A DNA stretch of 64,000 nucleotides from Serratia proteamaculans. GTDB taxonomy: Bacteria > Pseudomonadota > Gammaproteobacteria > Enterobacterales > Enterobacteriaceae. The notes under the pieces are model-generated. The model ran no database searches and was not told where the DNA came from. It saw nothing but the letters and a program-made list of their open reading frames with translations. Each line of letters begins with the position of its first letter. The stretch's first letter is position 1. Below, piece by piece: positions 53,808-63,292 of the stretch. The position numbers were made by a program, and so were the translations under genes. The stretch covers positions 1,550,001 to 1,614,000 of the forward strand of contig NZ_SWDE01000001.1 in NCBI RefSeq assembly GCF_013337185.1, given 5' to 3'.

Positions 53808-54722
53808 TCACTGTTCGGGGGCCTGCTTGCCGCCTGGGGCAGCCGTTAGCCGTACGCGGCACTCACCCAGCAGGTTCATGCCCGCAGCCGCCAGCAGGAT
53901 GATGGCCGCACCGGCAAATTGCAGCGCCACCAACCGATGTCCAAACGCCAGCCGATCCACCAGCATGGCGGCAATCGGATAAATAAACGACAGCGAGCCG
54001 ATCAGGTTGGTCGGCAGCTTTTGGATCGCGCCGTACAGCAACACGTACATGAACCCGGTATGCAATACCCCGAGCGTCAGCAGTATGCCCCATTGCCCGG
54101 CATTGGCTGATGCATGGAAATCCACCAGCGGCAGCAGCATCACCACGCCGACCGTCACCTGGATCAACGCAATCAGATGCGGCGGCGTTCCTTTCAGTCG
54201 TTTGGCGGCCAGCGCCATCAGGGCATAGAAAAAAGCCGCCCCCAACGCCAGCAGAATACCGATCAGGTAGTTGTTCTGTCCGCCCGCCTGCTTCGGCTGC
54301 GCCAACACCACCAGCATCATGCCGATAAACGCCAGCACCAGCCATAACAGCTTGCGGGCAGTCAGTTTCTCACCGAGGAACAACGCCCCCAGCGCCACCA
54401 GCATAAAGGGTTGGGTGTTGTAGACCGCCGTAGCGATGGAGATCGACGCATAGGAATAAGCGGCAAACAGCAGCAGCCAGTTGACCACCAGCGCAATGCC
54501 GCCGGCTATCGCCACCAATAGCGTGGTGCGAGTCAGACTGTCACGCCGCAGTTGGCCCAGCGCCGCACAAATTGCCAGCAATACCAGCGCCCCCACCGCA
54601 CAGCGCCAGAACACCACGTTCACTACCGATTGGCCGGACATCAGCACAAACCAACCAATGGTGCCGGAAATCAGCATCGCGGCCATCATCTCCAGCGAGC
54701 CGCGTTTTATCTCTGCGTTCAT
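53808..54722 (-). CDS. EamA/DMT-family exporter
   Basis: This 304-residue protein has ten predicted membrane segments in two EamA repeats (AVYNTQPFMLVALGALFLGEKLT and GSLSFIYPIAAMLVDRL). It is probably an amino acid or metabolite exporter. ATG at 54722 has GAGGAAA; longer readings lack a membrane-protein start. It is divergent from an Lrp/AsnC gene, a common exporter-regulator pair. Confidence 0.88.
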   Translation of the reverse strand: MNAEIKRGSLEMMAAMLISGTIGWFVLMSGQSVVNVVFWRCAVGALVLLAICAALGQLRRDSLTRTTLLVAIAGGIALVVNWLLLFAAYSYASISIATAVYNTQPFMLVALGALFLGEKLTARKLLWLVLAFIGMMLVVLAQPKQAGGQNNYLIGILLALGAAFFYALMALAAKRLKGTPPHLIALIQVTVGVVMLLPLVDFHASANAGQWGILLTLGVLHTGFMYVLLYGAIQKLPTNLIGSLSFIYPIAAMLVDRLAFGHRLVALQFAGAAIILLAAAGMNLLGECRVRLTAAPGGKQAPEQ

Positions 54723-54858
54723 CGTTATTTCCTCAGGGTAAGCCAATACGCTTAGCTTGCGACTTTCCCGCACCGGTTTCCATGGCATAAAACAGGCCAA
54801 CATGCTTAACTGCCTTTTTATTTAAGGCATAAGACGTAATTAACCTAATGGAGAGTTT

Positions 54859-55293
54859 ATGGATGATATCGACCGCCAAATCCTGACCCTGCTGGCCGAG
54901 GACGCACGGGTGTCGCTGAAAACGCTCAGCGCCAGAGCCGGGTTGTCTTCACCCAGTACTTCAGAACGCCTGCGACGGCTGGAAGAGAATGGCGTGATCC
55001 AGGGTTACACCCTGAACGTCAATTTACAGGCATTGGGCTACGCTTTTCAGTCGCTGGTACGCATCAAACCGCTGCCGGGCATGCTCAAGAAGGTCGAACA
55101 GCTGATCCAGGATATCCCGGAGGTGATTGAATGTGACAAGGTGACCGGTGAGGACTGTTTTATCGTGCGGCTGGTGGCGCACTCGATGGAACAACTCGAC
55201 CAGATCCTCGATCGGCTGGCCGAGCGCGCGCAGAGCAACACTTCCATCGTCAAAACCACGCCGGTGAAGCGCCGCCTGCCCCCGCTGCTTTGA
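54859..55293 (+). CDS. Lrp/AsnC-family regulator
   Basis: The 144 residues form a winged helix (MDDIDRQILTLLAEDARVS, RAGLSSPSTSERLRRLEENGVI) and an AsnC effector domain (TGEDCFIVRLVAHSMEQLD). It probably senses an amino acid and controls the divergent EamA exporter. ATG at 54859 has GGAGAG. Its stop abuts that of dinG with no base between. Confidence 0.9.
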   Translation: MDDIDRQILTLLAEDARVSLKTLSARAGLSSPSTSERLRRLEENGVIQGYTLNVNLQALGYAFQSLVRIKPLPGMLKKVEQLIQDIPEVIECDKVTGEDCFIVRLVAHSMEQLDQILDRLAERAQSNTSIVKTTPVKRRLPPLL

Positions 55294-57492
55294 TTAACGC
55301 GTACGTCGGCGGGCGAACGGATTTTTACGCTTTTTGTCTTTTTTTTCCGCCGCAGCGGCAGATTTGATGGCGGCCAGGTGCGCCTTGTCGGCCTCCGGCA
55401 CATCCCGCTGTTCGATAGGAAATACCGGCAGTGACGCCAGCAAGCGCGAACCGTAGTTTTTAGTCAGCAGGCGGCGATCGTAAATCACGATCTCACCGTG
55501 GCACTCATTACTGCGGATCAGTCGCCCCACCTGCTGGATCAGGTTGAACGAAGCGCTTGGCAGGCTCTGCACTTCAAACGGATAACGCTTCAGCGATTTT
55601 AGCCATTCGCCCTCGGTCAGGATCACCGGGCTGTCGATCGGCGGGAAGGCAATTTTGTGAATATGCACCTGAGTCAGCAGTTCACCTTTCAGATCCAGCC
55701 CTTCGGCAAACGACTGCAGGCCGATTAACACGCTGGCCGTGCCTTTTTCGACCCGTTTACGGTGTTCTTCCACCAGCCGATAGCGCGGTTGATCGCCCTG
55801 TACCAGCAGCATCAGGCGCAGGTCGGTCACATAGCTAAGGAAGGTCTGCATCGCCCGATGGCTGCTGAACAGGATCAGCATCCCCTTGTGCTTGCCAGTG
55901 GCCTGCTCGGCACGGAAAAAGCGCGCCATCTCTTCCAGATGTTCGGCCTCATTGGCCATCGCCGGCTCAAAGCGCATATTCGGAATAACAATCTTGCCCT
56001 GTTCCACATGATTGAAGGGGGAAGACAGGGATTCGAAGCGATCGCCGGCCTTTTCACTTAATCCGCTCATTTCTTGCAGGCGCGAAAAGCTGTTCAGCGA
56101 GCGCAGCGTCGCCGAGGTGATCACCACGTGCGGCACCTTGCGCCACAGCAGTTTTTCCAACTGATCGCTGACGCGAATGCCCACACAATGCAGGTACAGA
56201 TGGGTAACGTTATCGCGCAGATCCCGCGTGACCCATTTGGAGATCGGTGCATTGGAAGACTTGTCCAGCGCGGCCAGCCGCCACAGTTTACTCATCGCCT
56301 CCAGATAACCCAGGGTGCGGCTCATCTGAATGATGGAACGGTGCAGCCGCACAATGTCGTGCTTGCCGGTCTGTTCGCTGAGGTCATTGACGATAAACTC
56401 CGCCACCCCACGCAAGGCGTCGGTCAACTTGAATAATCGTGCGCAGGTTTCTACCATCTCCGTTGGCAGTTCCCCCATTTCAAATCGATGTTCGGCGATG
56501 ATCGTATCGGTCGGCAAATAGGCGCTGACCTGATGCTCGAAGATTTGGATCAGTTCGCGCAGTTCTTCGCAGTGGTTCTTCAAACGTTCGCCATTCGCCA
56601 ACCCCGGCGGGCTTTTCGGCCGGTATTGCGTCATGCACTGCTCAACCTGGCGCACGATCATGTCCAACTGCAAATTGGTCGACAAGGCGGTGATTTCGCC
56701 TTCTATCTCCAGCGCGTCACGCGCTACTTCCGGCAGATGATGCCCTTCGTCCAGCACCAGCAACAGCTCTTTCGGGTTCGGCAGTACCGACTCGGTTTCC
56801 AGCGCCGCCATCACCAACGCATGGTTAGCCACCACCACGTCGGCGGTTTCAATCTCTTTACGGGCGATATAAAACGGGCATTCACGAATGTAATGGCAGT
56901 TACGGCCCAGGCAGTTGGCTTTATCGGTGCTCAGCTTGATCCACAGCGGATCGTCGATCGACAGTTGATAATGGTCGCGCAGCCCGTCCCACTCATGGCG
57001 GTCAAGCGCCTTGCTCAGCTTTTGGCACAGCGCCTGTTCTTCACCGCTAGAAGGCGCCAGCTCGTCGCCCAGAAACAGCATCAGGTCACCCTGCTCGCTG
57101 ACGTCAGTGCAGAGCGCCGCCAGGTTACGCGGGCAAACATAGCGCCCGCGGCCAAAGGCACCGGTAAATTTCAGATCGGGAATGATCTTCTTCAGCAGGG
57201 GTAAATCTTTGCTGTAGATCTGATCCTGCAGCGCCACGTTGGCGGTGCTGACCACCAGCGGCTTGCTTTCGGCGCGGCCAACGGCGATCCCCGGGATCAG
57301 GTACGACAAGGTTTTGCCCACGCCGGTGGGTGCCTCAATCGCCAGGTGGCGTGGGTAATCACCGGCCAGCGTTTTTGCCACTTCGGCGATCATCTGCCGT
57401 TGCGGTGCACGGGAAATAAAATCCGGTATTTGCTGCTGCAGGGCTTTGTACCACTGGCCAATCTGATCTTTAACTGCGGGGGAGAGCGCCAT
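55294..57492 (-). CDS. dinG: ATP-dependent DNA helicase DinG
   Basis: The 732 residues (E. coli 716) form an XPD-like superfamily 2 helicase. It has Walker A APTGVGKT, iron-sulfur cysteines (RYVCPRNLAALC ... CLGRNCHYIRECPFY), DEGH box (LVLDEGHHLP) and late motif QQVGRLIRS. It unwinds DNA-RNA and damaged DNA and is SOS-linked in E. coli. It is convergent and gap-free with the Lrp-type gene. Confidence 0.96.
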   Translation of the reverse strand: MALSPAVKDQIGQWYKALQQQIPDFISRAPQRQMIAEVAKTLAGDYPRHLAIEAPTGVGKTLSYLIPGIAVGRAESKPLVVSTANVALQDQIYSKDLPLLKKIIPDLKFTGAFGRGRYVCPRNLAALCTDVSEQGDLMLFLGDELAPSSGEEQALCQKLSKALDRHEWDGLRDHYQLSIDDPLWIKLSTDKANCLGRNCHYIRECPFYIARKEIETADVVVANHALVMAALETESVLPNPKELLLVLDEGHHLPEVARDALEIEGEITALSTNLQLDMIVRQVEQCMTQYRPKSPPGLANGERLKNHCEELRELIQIFEHQVSAYLPTDTIIAEHRFEMGELPTEMVETCARLFKLTDALRGVAEFIVNDLSEQTGKHDIVRLHRSIIQMSRTLGYLEAMSKLWRLAALDKSSNAPISKWVTRDLRDNVTHLYLHCVGIRVSDQLEKLLWRKVPHVVITSATLRSLNSFSRLQEMSGLSEKAGDRFESLSSPFNHVEQGKIVIPNMRFEPAMANEAEHLEEMARFFRAEQATGKHKGMLILFSSHRAMQTFLSYVTDLRLMLLVQGDQPRYRLVEEHRKRVEKGTASVLIGLQSFAEGLDLKGELLTQVHIHKIAFPPIDSPVILTEGEWLKSLKRYPFEVQSLPSASFNLIQQVGRLIRSNECHGEIVIYDRRLLTKNYGSRLLASLPVFPIEQRDVPEADKAHLAAIKSAAAAEKKDKKRKNPFARRRTR

Positions 57493-57506
57493 TCAACTCT
57501 ATATCT

Positions 57507-57941
57507 CTACGAAATGATGGCGCTATTGTCCCACAGACCGTCGGCCGCGTCAGCCTGGCCTTCGATCATTGAGGCGCGACCCGCACTGAACGACCACTCG
57601 TCCAACTGAGTTGTGGTGATCACCACCATCACATCTTGCGGCCGTAACTGCAGATTTTCCCCCAGCAGCTCCGCCAACCGCTGATAAAAACGCTGTTTGG
57701 TCAGGGTATCGCGCGGACGACCAGCGGTAATGTAAAACAGCACAAAATCCGCCGAACGCGGGCCGCCCAGATAGTCACGATCGTAAATCAGCTCTCCTGG
57801 ACGATATTGATCGATGGCCTGGAATTTATCGGCCGGCGGTACGCTGAAGGTTTCTACCAACGCCTGATGCAGGCTGTCTGACAGGGTTTTCAGGTATTGC
57901 GCAGATTTCCCCTGATGCAAAGCAATGCGGCTGAATGGCAT
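57507..57941 (-). CDS. tautomerase-family protein
   Basis: The 144 residues begin Met-Pro, so an N-terminal Pro can act as base after Met removal, as in the 4-oxalocrotonate tautomerase superfamily. The YDRDYLGGPRS and RPRDTLTKQRFYQRL segments suit Tautomerase_2-type proteins. The substrate is unknown. ATG at 57941 has AGGAG. It follows a carboxymuconolactone decarboxylase-like gene by four bases, forming a two-gene unit. Confidence 0.83.
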   Translation of the reverse strand: MPFSRIALHQGKSAQYLKTLSDSLHQALVETFSVPPADKFQAIDQYRPGELIYDRDYLGGPRSADFVLFYITAGRPRDTLTKQRFYQRLAELLGENLQLRPQDVMVVITTTQLDEWSFSAGRASMIEGQADAADGLWDNSAIIS

Positions 57942-57945
57942 GAGG

Positions 57946-58263
57946 CTACTCCTGTTTCAGTTCGCGCAAGCGCGTTACGGCACAAGCAGCCGCAGGCCAG
58001 CCGGCATAGAACGCCAGATGAGTGATCAACTCGGCAAGCTGTTCGACGTTCACGCCATTGCGCTGGGCCAGTTGCAGATGAAACGGCAATTGCTCCACGC
58101 GGTTAAGCGCCACCAGCGCCGCCACGGTGATCAGGCTGCGCTCACGCGGGGTGAGTATCGGCCGCTGCCAGACGTCGTCGAATAATACGCTGTCACTGAG
58201 CTGCGCCAGTTTGGGGGCTATGTCGCCGAACGCCTGCTGGCCGGCCTGTTGGGAAGGTTGCAT
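57946..58263 (-). CDS. carboxymuconolactone decarboxylase-family protein
   Basis: This protein has about 105 residues of the AhpD-like/CMD fold. The core LTPRERSLITVAALVALNRVEQLPFH and LITHLAFYAGWPAA are typical. The AhpD double Cys is absent (CAV only late), so a peroxidase role is unlikely. ATG at 58263 has GGAG six bases upstream; ATG 58266 is also possible. It is coupled to the tautomerase gene. Confidence 0.83.
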   Translation of the reverse strand: MQPSQQAGQQAFGDIAPKLAQLSDSVLFDDVWQRPILTPRERSLITVAALVALNRVEQLPFHLQLAQRNGVNVEQLAELITHLAFYAGWPAAACAVTRLRELKQE

Positions 58264-58393
58264 CATTTTCTCCTGTCGATTTACCGATAGCCCCACGCTA
58301 CCCGCAAACACAGCTGGCGAAAATCGGGATTTTTAACACTAAAGGTTCAGAAAAACAGGATGGTTTCCCCCACTCCCCTGCAAATGACAAGCC

Positions 58394-59044
58394 TTACTCC
58401 AGCGGCGCCACATGATCAAAATGCGCCTGGAACAAGGCGTTAAATTCGGCGCGTTGCTCAACCTTTTGGGAGATAGCGTGCAGCTTGGGACAATGCTGTT
58501 GGAACCAGGCCTGTCCCGGCCGCCAATGACACATTACCGCCACATAGAGATCCAGCGCGCTGAAGGTCTTGCCGAGGAACCAGGGCCCGGCATCGCTGGC
58601 AGCGGCCAATTGCAACAGTAGCCGCTGACGATAACCCAACACTTCGGCAGCCAATTGTTCAGACCCAGACTCTTTCGGCACCCATTTTTCAGGATGATCG
58701 GCATAGGTAAAGGTGGGGTAAATCTCGGCGTTGATGAACAACAACCAGCGTAAAAAGCGTGGCAACAATGCCGATCCGCTATGGGGTGCCAGCTCGGCGT
58801 GTGGCGCGCGATCGTGCAGCAACAGAACAATTGCCGCGCTTTCCGTCATTACTTCGCCATTCGGCAGGATCAGAGTAGGCACCTGCCCCAGCGGGTTCAG
58901 CTCCAGCAGGCGCTCGCGTTCAGGCCCATCCAGCTGATAGTCCACTTCCTCGTAGCCCCAGGGAAAACCGGTCAGCTCCAGCGCGGCGGCAACAATGGTG
59001 GATCCGCAACCACGGGTACCCAGTAACGTATAAGTCTCACGCAT
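58394..59044 (-). CDS. glutathione S-transferase-like protein
   Basis: This 216-residue GST has a thioredoxin-like N-domain (TRGCGSTIVAAALELTG; NPLGQVPTLILPNGEVMTESAAIV with the Pro and Glu-Ser of the G-site) and a helical C-domain (FLGKTFSALDLYVAVM). The activity is probably conjugation or peroxide/disulfide reduction; the substrate is unknown. ATG at 59044 has a GGAGGAA site. Confidence 0.9.
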   Translation of the reverse strand: MRETYTLLGTRGCGSTIVAAALELTGFPWGYEEVDYQLDGPERERLLELNPLGQVPTLILPNGEVMTESAAIVLLLHDRAPHAELAPHSGSALLPRFLRWLLFINAEIYPTFTYADHPEKWVPKESGSEQLAAEVLGYRQRLLLQLAAASDAGPWFLGKTFSALDLYVAVMCHWRPGQAWFQQHCPKLHAISQKVEQRAEFNALFQAHFDHVAPLE

Positions 59045-59287
59045 GATTCCTCCAAAAACCAAGGAACAGTAACGCTAACTGTAGACCAGCCACAGACAGT
59101 TGTATGAAGAAGAAATTCACTCTTTACGCAACTTTTTTAATCGTTCGACATGGAAATGAATATTTTGTCATAAATAGATCACATAACTACGGTAAAAAAC
59201 CTGCGCTGCAAACAAAACGGGCGGCACAGTGAAGCAGCAGTACAACTGATGATAAGCGTCTTTCAATCGAATAAAGCAGGGTAAATC

Positions 59288-60385
59288 ATGAAACGTAATC
59301 TTCTGGCCGTTATTATTCCGGCACTTTTAATTGCGCAGACAGCACAGGCAGCGGAAATCTACAATAAAGACGGCAATAAACTTGATTTTTACGGCCGCGT
59401 TAAAGCAATGCACTATTTCTCTGACGATGCCGGTAATGATGGCGATAAAACCTATGTGCGTATCGGTTTTAAAGGCGCTACACAAATTAACGATATGCTG
59501 ACTGGCTATGGCCAGTGGGAATATCAGATTGCTGCCAACCATGCTGAGGCTGACGGCACCAAAGATACCAAAACCCGTTTGGGCTTTGCTGGTCTGAAAT
59601 ATAAAGATATCGGTTCATTCGACTACGGCCGCAACTACGGTATTATCTATGACGTCGGTGCCTGGACGGATATGCTGCCAGAGTTCGGTGATGATGCTTA
59701 CGTCAAGACCGACAACTTTATGAATGGCCGTACCAACGGCGTGGCAACCTACCGTAACAACGACTTCTTCGGTCTGGTTGATGGCCTGAAGTTCGCTGTA
59801 CAGTACCAGGGCAAAAACGAAAACGACGGCCGTTCTGGCAGCAAAGCGAACGGCGACGGTTGGGGCCTGTCTTCCAGCTATGAAATCATCGACGGCCTGA
59901 GCGTCGGTGCTGCTTACGCTTCTTCCAACCGTACTGCCGGCCAAAAAGCAGGCACCTTCGGTAAGGGCGATAAAGCGGATATCTGGGCCGGCGGCCTGAA
60001 ATACGACAACAAAGAAGTTTATCTGGCAGCGACCTACTCGCAAAGCCGTAATATCGCGCCTATTTCCGGCACTGCAACCATTAATAATACCTCTACCTCT
60101 GTTAGCGGCTTTGCCAATAAAGCAGAAGGTCTGGAATTGGTTGCGCAATACCAGTTCGACTTCGGCCTGCGTCCATCGCTGGGTTATGTTCAGCAGAAAG
60201 GTAAAGATATTGAAGGCATCGGCGACGCCGACCTGGTGAAATATATCGATATCGGTACTTACTACTATTTCAACAAGAACATGTCGACCTATGTTGATTA
60301 TAAAATCAACCAACTCGACAGCAACAATAAGTTGGGTCTGAAAGATGACAACGTCATCGCCGTCGCCCTGACCTACCAGTTCTGA
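59288..60385 (+). CDS. general porin of the OmpC/OmpF family
   Basis: This 365-residue precursor has a signal peptide ending TAQA and mature [17 protein letters not shown]. Typical porin features are GQWEYQ, the RNYGIIYDV stretch with PEFGDD in loop 3, and the C-terminal TYQF with Phe. It forms trimeric outer-membrane channels; which paralogue (OmpC, OmpF or OmpN type) cannot be decided. The 225-base upstream region is AT-rich, as for OmpR-regulated porins. Confidence 0.93.
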   Translation: MKRNLLAVIIPALLIAQTAQAAEIYNKDGNKLDFYGRVKAMHYFSDDAGNDGDKTYVRIGFKGATQINDMLTGYGQWEYQIAANHAEADGTKDTKTRLGFAGLKYKDIGSFDYGRNYGIIYDVGAWTDMLPEFGDDAYVKTDNFMNGRTNGVATYRNNDFFGLVDGLKFAVQYQGKNENDGRSGSKANGDGWGLSSSYEIIDGLSVGAAYASSNRTAGQKAGTFGKGDKADIWAGGLKYDNKEVYLAATYSQSRNIAPISGTATINNTSTSVSGFANKAEGLELVAQYQFDFGLRPSLGYVQQKGKDIEGIGDADLVKYIDIGTYYYFNKNMSTYVDYKINQLDSNNKLGLKDDNVIAVALTYQF

Positions 60386-60441
60386 TGTGATGAATAACCA
60401 CCACTGCAAACTTAGCTCCACTTGATATCCAGAATGACTTC

Positions 60442-60466
60442 GCCGGGCGGCAACGCCCGGCTTTTT
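60442..60466 (+). terminator. porin terminator
   Basis: GCCGGGCG-GCAA-CGCCCGGC followed by TTTTTC is a strong intrinsic terminator. Confidence 0.9.
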
Positions 60467-60575
60467 CATTTGATGCTCTGGCCGCCCTTCACCTCTCATC
60501 ACCGCATCAGGAAACTTGCCTTACAAAACAAACGGGTCTACATCTATATGTTGCGCAAATCAACCTGGATGACCT

Positions 60576-61415
60576 ATGCCAAACACCTCCCCATTCGAAT
60601 ACCACTCAGCATTGCGCTACAGCAGTGACCAGCTGGCGCAGATCCTTTGCCACTGTTTTGAAAACTACATTGTGCGTTTCGTCATTGACGGTGACACCTT
60701 CGCCCGTCGCTTCGGTGCCGAAGACCTCAGCCTGAATGACAGCATTATTGTCACGCATCAACAGCAACCGGTAGCACTGGCGCTGATTAGCCGCCGTGGC
60801 TTGCACAGCCGGGTGGCGGCGCTGTCGATCCGGCCGGAAATGCGCGGTAAGGGATTGGGTAAAGCCCTGATGCAGCGGATTGTCGCCGATGCGCGTGAGC
60901 GCGGCGATCGCCAGTTGTCGCTGGAGGTGATTGAAGGCAATGACCCCGCCATTGCGCTGTATCATCAGGCTGGGTTGCGCATCGTGGGCACCCTCACCGG
61001 CCATCTGGCAGGCGAGCAGACGGCTGGCGACACTGTGACGCTGCAGGAAATTGATCCGCTGTTCGTTTCCCACCGCCTGATTGCCGAAGGGGCCACCAGC
61101 CAGCCCTGGCTGATCGCCCCGGAAACGCTGTTCAAGCTGCCCGGCAAACCCCATGCCTTTGCCCTTGAACAGCACCAGGCCTATGCGGTGGTGCAGGTTG
61201 GCGCGGATAAGTGTTTTTTACGCATGATTTACGTGCCGCCACAACACCGTAACCAGGGCCATGCAAGGGCCATGCTGGCCGCACTGCAGACGCGTTTCTC
61301 ACCGTTGCCGCTGGTGACCAACGTCTACGTTCCCGAAGTGGCTGCCCCCTTCTTCGCTCGGCTCGGCTGGCAACAGGACGCGATGCGCCAGTTCGAGATG
61401 ACAATAACCCTGTAA
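60576..61415 (+). CDS. double-domain GNAT acetyltransferase
   Basis: The 279 residues hold two GNAT units. The N-terminal one has a clear acyl-CoA loop (RPEMRGKGLGKALMQR) and LEVIEGNDPAIALYHQAGL. The C-terminal one is shorter (VPPQHRNQGHARAMLAAL, FFARLGWQQD). The acceptor is unknown. It lies between the porin and the acid phosphatase gene, in the same direction as the latter and 32 bases from it. Confidence 0.85.
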   Translation: MPNTSPFEYHSALRYSSDQLAQILCHCFENYIVRFVIDGDTFARRFGAEDLSLNDSIIVTHQQQPVALALISRRGLHSRVAALSIRPEMRGKGLGKALMQRIVADARERGDRQLSLEVIEGNDPAIALYHQAGLRIVGTLTGHLAGEQTAGDTVTLQEIDPLFVSHRLIAEGATSQPWLIAPETLFKLPGKPHAFALEQHQAYAVVQVGADKCFLRMIYVPPQHRNQGHARAMLAALQTRFSPLPLVTNVYVPEVAAPFFARLGWQQDAMRQFEMTITL

Positions 61416-61447
61416 ATCTACAATAACCACCAGAGAGCTATCCCTTT

Positions 61448-62278
61448 ATGGCAGGAATAAATAAGCAGAAAATCACCCTTGGCGCGGCCATCGGCATTGC
61501 GCTACTGGCCCTGACCGGTTGCGCGCAGCCGCCAAAAACCGACCTGCAAGCCCAGCAACGCCTGGCAGATCAGTCAGTGCTGGCCCTGAACTGGTTCCAG
61601 CAGTCCGGGGAGTATCAGGCGCTGTCACACCAGGCGTTCAACAGCGCCAAACTGGCCTTTGATCAGGCCAAAGCCACGCCGGGCAAGAAGAAAGCGGTGG
61701 TGGTAGATCTGGACGAAACCATGCTGGACAACAGTCCTTATTCCGGCTGGCAGGCAAAGCAGGGCCAACCTTTCGCCGCTGCCACCTGGGCCAAATGGTC
61801 GCAGGCAGAGCAAGCCGGTGCGGTACCGGGTGCCGTGCAATTTGCCCGTTACGTCAACAGCCATCAGGGCACCATGTTCTACGTTTCCAACCGCAAGCAG
61901 TCTGAATACGCCGCCACGGTGGCCAATATGCAGAAACTGGGCTTTACCGGCATGTCGGAAAAAACCGTACTGCTCAGCGGTGACACCTCCAACAAACAGC
62001 CCCGCTTCGACGCCATCAAAAACGCGGGCTACGATATTGTGGTGTACGCCGGTGACAACCTGAACGACTTCGGGGCAGCGACCTACCACAAGGATAATGC
62101 ACAGCGCCGCGCATTTGTCGCCGACAACCAAAGCAAGTTCGGCACCCAATACATCGTGCTGCCGAACCCGCTGTACGGCGACTGGGAAAGTGGCATGGCG
62201 CAGGACTATAACAAGCTGACGCCGGAGCAAAAACTGCTGATACGCCAACAGGCTATCAAGGCCTGGAACGGGCAGTAA
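61448..62278 (+). CDS. lipoprotein e(P4)-family acid phosphatase/5'-nucleotidase
   Basis: The 276 residues include a lipoprotein signal with lipobox LTGC (Cys25). The HAD phosphatase motif DLDETMLDN gives the nucleophile Asp and acid-base Asp. A later GDNLNDFG is motif IV. The e(P4) class dephosphorylates NMN and nucleotides in the envelope, helping NAD precursor uptake in Haemophilus. The residue after Cys is Ala, predicting outer-membrane placement. Confidence 0.93.
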   Translation: MAGINKQKITLGAAIGIALLALTGCAQPPKTDLQAQQRLADQSVLALNWFQQSGEYQALSHQAFNSAKLAFDQAKATPGKKKAVVVDLDETMLDNSPYSGWQAKQGQPFAAATWAKWSQAEQAGAVPGAVQFARYVNSHQGTMFYVSNRKQSEYAATVANMQKLGFTGMSEKTVLLSGDTSNKQPRFDAIKNAGYDIVVYAGDNLNDFGAATYHKDNAQRRAFVADNQSKFGTQYIVLPNPLYGDWESGMAQDYNKLTPEQKLLIRQQAIKAWNGQ

Positions 62279-62291
62279 GAGGTTTGTTCAC

Positions 62292-62319
62292 TGCCGCAAG
62301 AGGCCTCGCCCTTGCGGCA
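62292..62319. terminator. hairpin between convergent genes
   Basis: TGCCGCAAG and CTTGCGGCA are exact nine-base complements between the phosphatase and the acetyltransferase stops. It lacks a T tract. Confidence 0.5.
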
Positions 62320-62322
62320 ATA

Positions 62323-62772
62323 TCACAGCATTTTTTCGAAGCATATCGCCTGGGGATTACCGCGATAACGGCCATAATTTTCACGCACCTGATAACCCTG
62401 CGCCAGATAGAATCCTACCGCACGCTGGTTCACCTGCCGCGTCTCAAGCCACAATTGACGATAGCCTTGCTGCCGTGCATGTTGTTCAAGCTCACGCAAC
62501 AACTGCCCGCCTGCTCCATTACCCGCATCACGCACATACATACGTTTAACTTCCGCAATCCCTGCAGCCAACCAGCGGAAAGCACCGCAGCCCACCGCTT
62601 CACCGGCAGCATTGCGCACCAGCAGAAAACAGGCGTTGCTCGCCTGCATTTCGCTGAGGTCAAACGAGCTCGCACCGCTGTCGCCGGTGATCTCTGCCAA
62701 TTTTCTGGATAACTCAGCCATCAGAACCAGGGCTTCCGGACTGCCGGCCTCAACGCGGGAGATAGTCAACAT
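62323..62772 (-). CDS. GNAT acetyltransferase, third gene of an XRE-GNAT-GNAT unit
   Basis: This 149-residue GNAT protein has the acyl-CoA loop NGAGGQLLRELEQHARQQGY and a QVNQRAVGFYLAQGYQ end. The acceptor is unknown. ATG at 62772 overlaps the stop of the previous gene (TGATG), so it is translationally coupled; a GTG one codon earlier is possible. Confidence 0.87.
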   Translation of the reverse strand: MLTISRVEAGSPEALVLMAELSRKLAEITGDSGASSFDLSEMQASNACFLLVRNAAGEAVGCGAFRWLAAGIAEVKRMYVRDAGNGAGGQLLRELEQHARQQGYRQLWLETRQVNQRAVGFYLAQGYQVRENYGRYRGNPQAICFEKML

Positions 62773-63290
62773 CACAGCAACTTATACATATAACTGGTGG
62801 CATCCAGCGCACTGCCGTTGCTGGCGAGGGCATATTGCGGAATGCTGCCCGCAAGTTGAAAGCCCAATTGGCGATACATACCTTCCGCCGTATCGCCGGT
62901 CAGGGTATCGAGCACCAATAAATGCCGCTGCAGCTCAAGTGCGCTTTGTTGCACCTGCAGCATCAGGCTGTGGGCAATACCGCGGCGGCGTGCGTCCGGG
63001 TGCACCATCAGTTTTACCACCTCCGCCCGGTGGCGGCCGTTTTCCGGCATTGCCAGCAACAACTGCACCGTCCCCACCAAACGCCCGGTATCGTATGCCA
63101 CCAACAGCAACCTTTCTCCACGCTCAATCGCCGGTAACAGGCTGCGCCAGAACGTCTGCGCCTGCTCCAGTGTGAACGGCATGACAAAACCAATACTCGC
63201 GCCCTGGGCGACGCTAGCTTGCAACATTTCGGCCAGTTCAGGGATCGCGTTTTGTGCCGCTTCGGCATTCAGTTGCTGTATCTCAATCAT
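62772..63290 (-). CDS. GNAT acetyltransferase, second gene of the unit
   Basis: This 172-residue GNAT protein has VHPDARRRGIAHSLMLQV (acyl-CoA loop) and EGMYRQLGFQ near the end. It starts two bases after the XRE gene stop. Its pairing with an XRE-cupin regulator and a second GNAT suggests a joint small-molecule or detoxification role; the acceptor is unknown. Confidence 0.88.
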   Translation of the reverse strand: MIEIQQLNAEAAQNAIPELAEMLQASVAQGASIGFVMPFTLEQAQTFWRSLLPAIERGERLLLVAYDTGRLVGTVQLLLAMPENGRHRAEVVKLMVHPDARRRGIAHSLMLQVQQSALELQRHLLVLDTLTGDTAEGMYRQLGFQLAGSIPQYALASNGSALDATSYMYKLL

Positions 63291-63292
63291 GA

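Noticed and set aside
57946-58263. AhpD-type alkylhydroperoxidase
   Set aside because: The CxxC pair needed for AhpD activity is absent.
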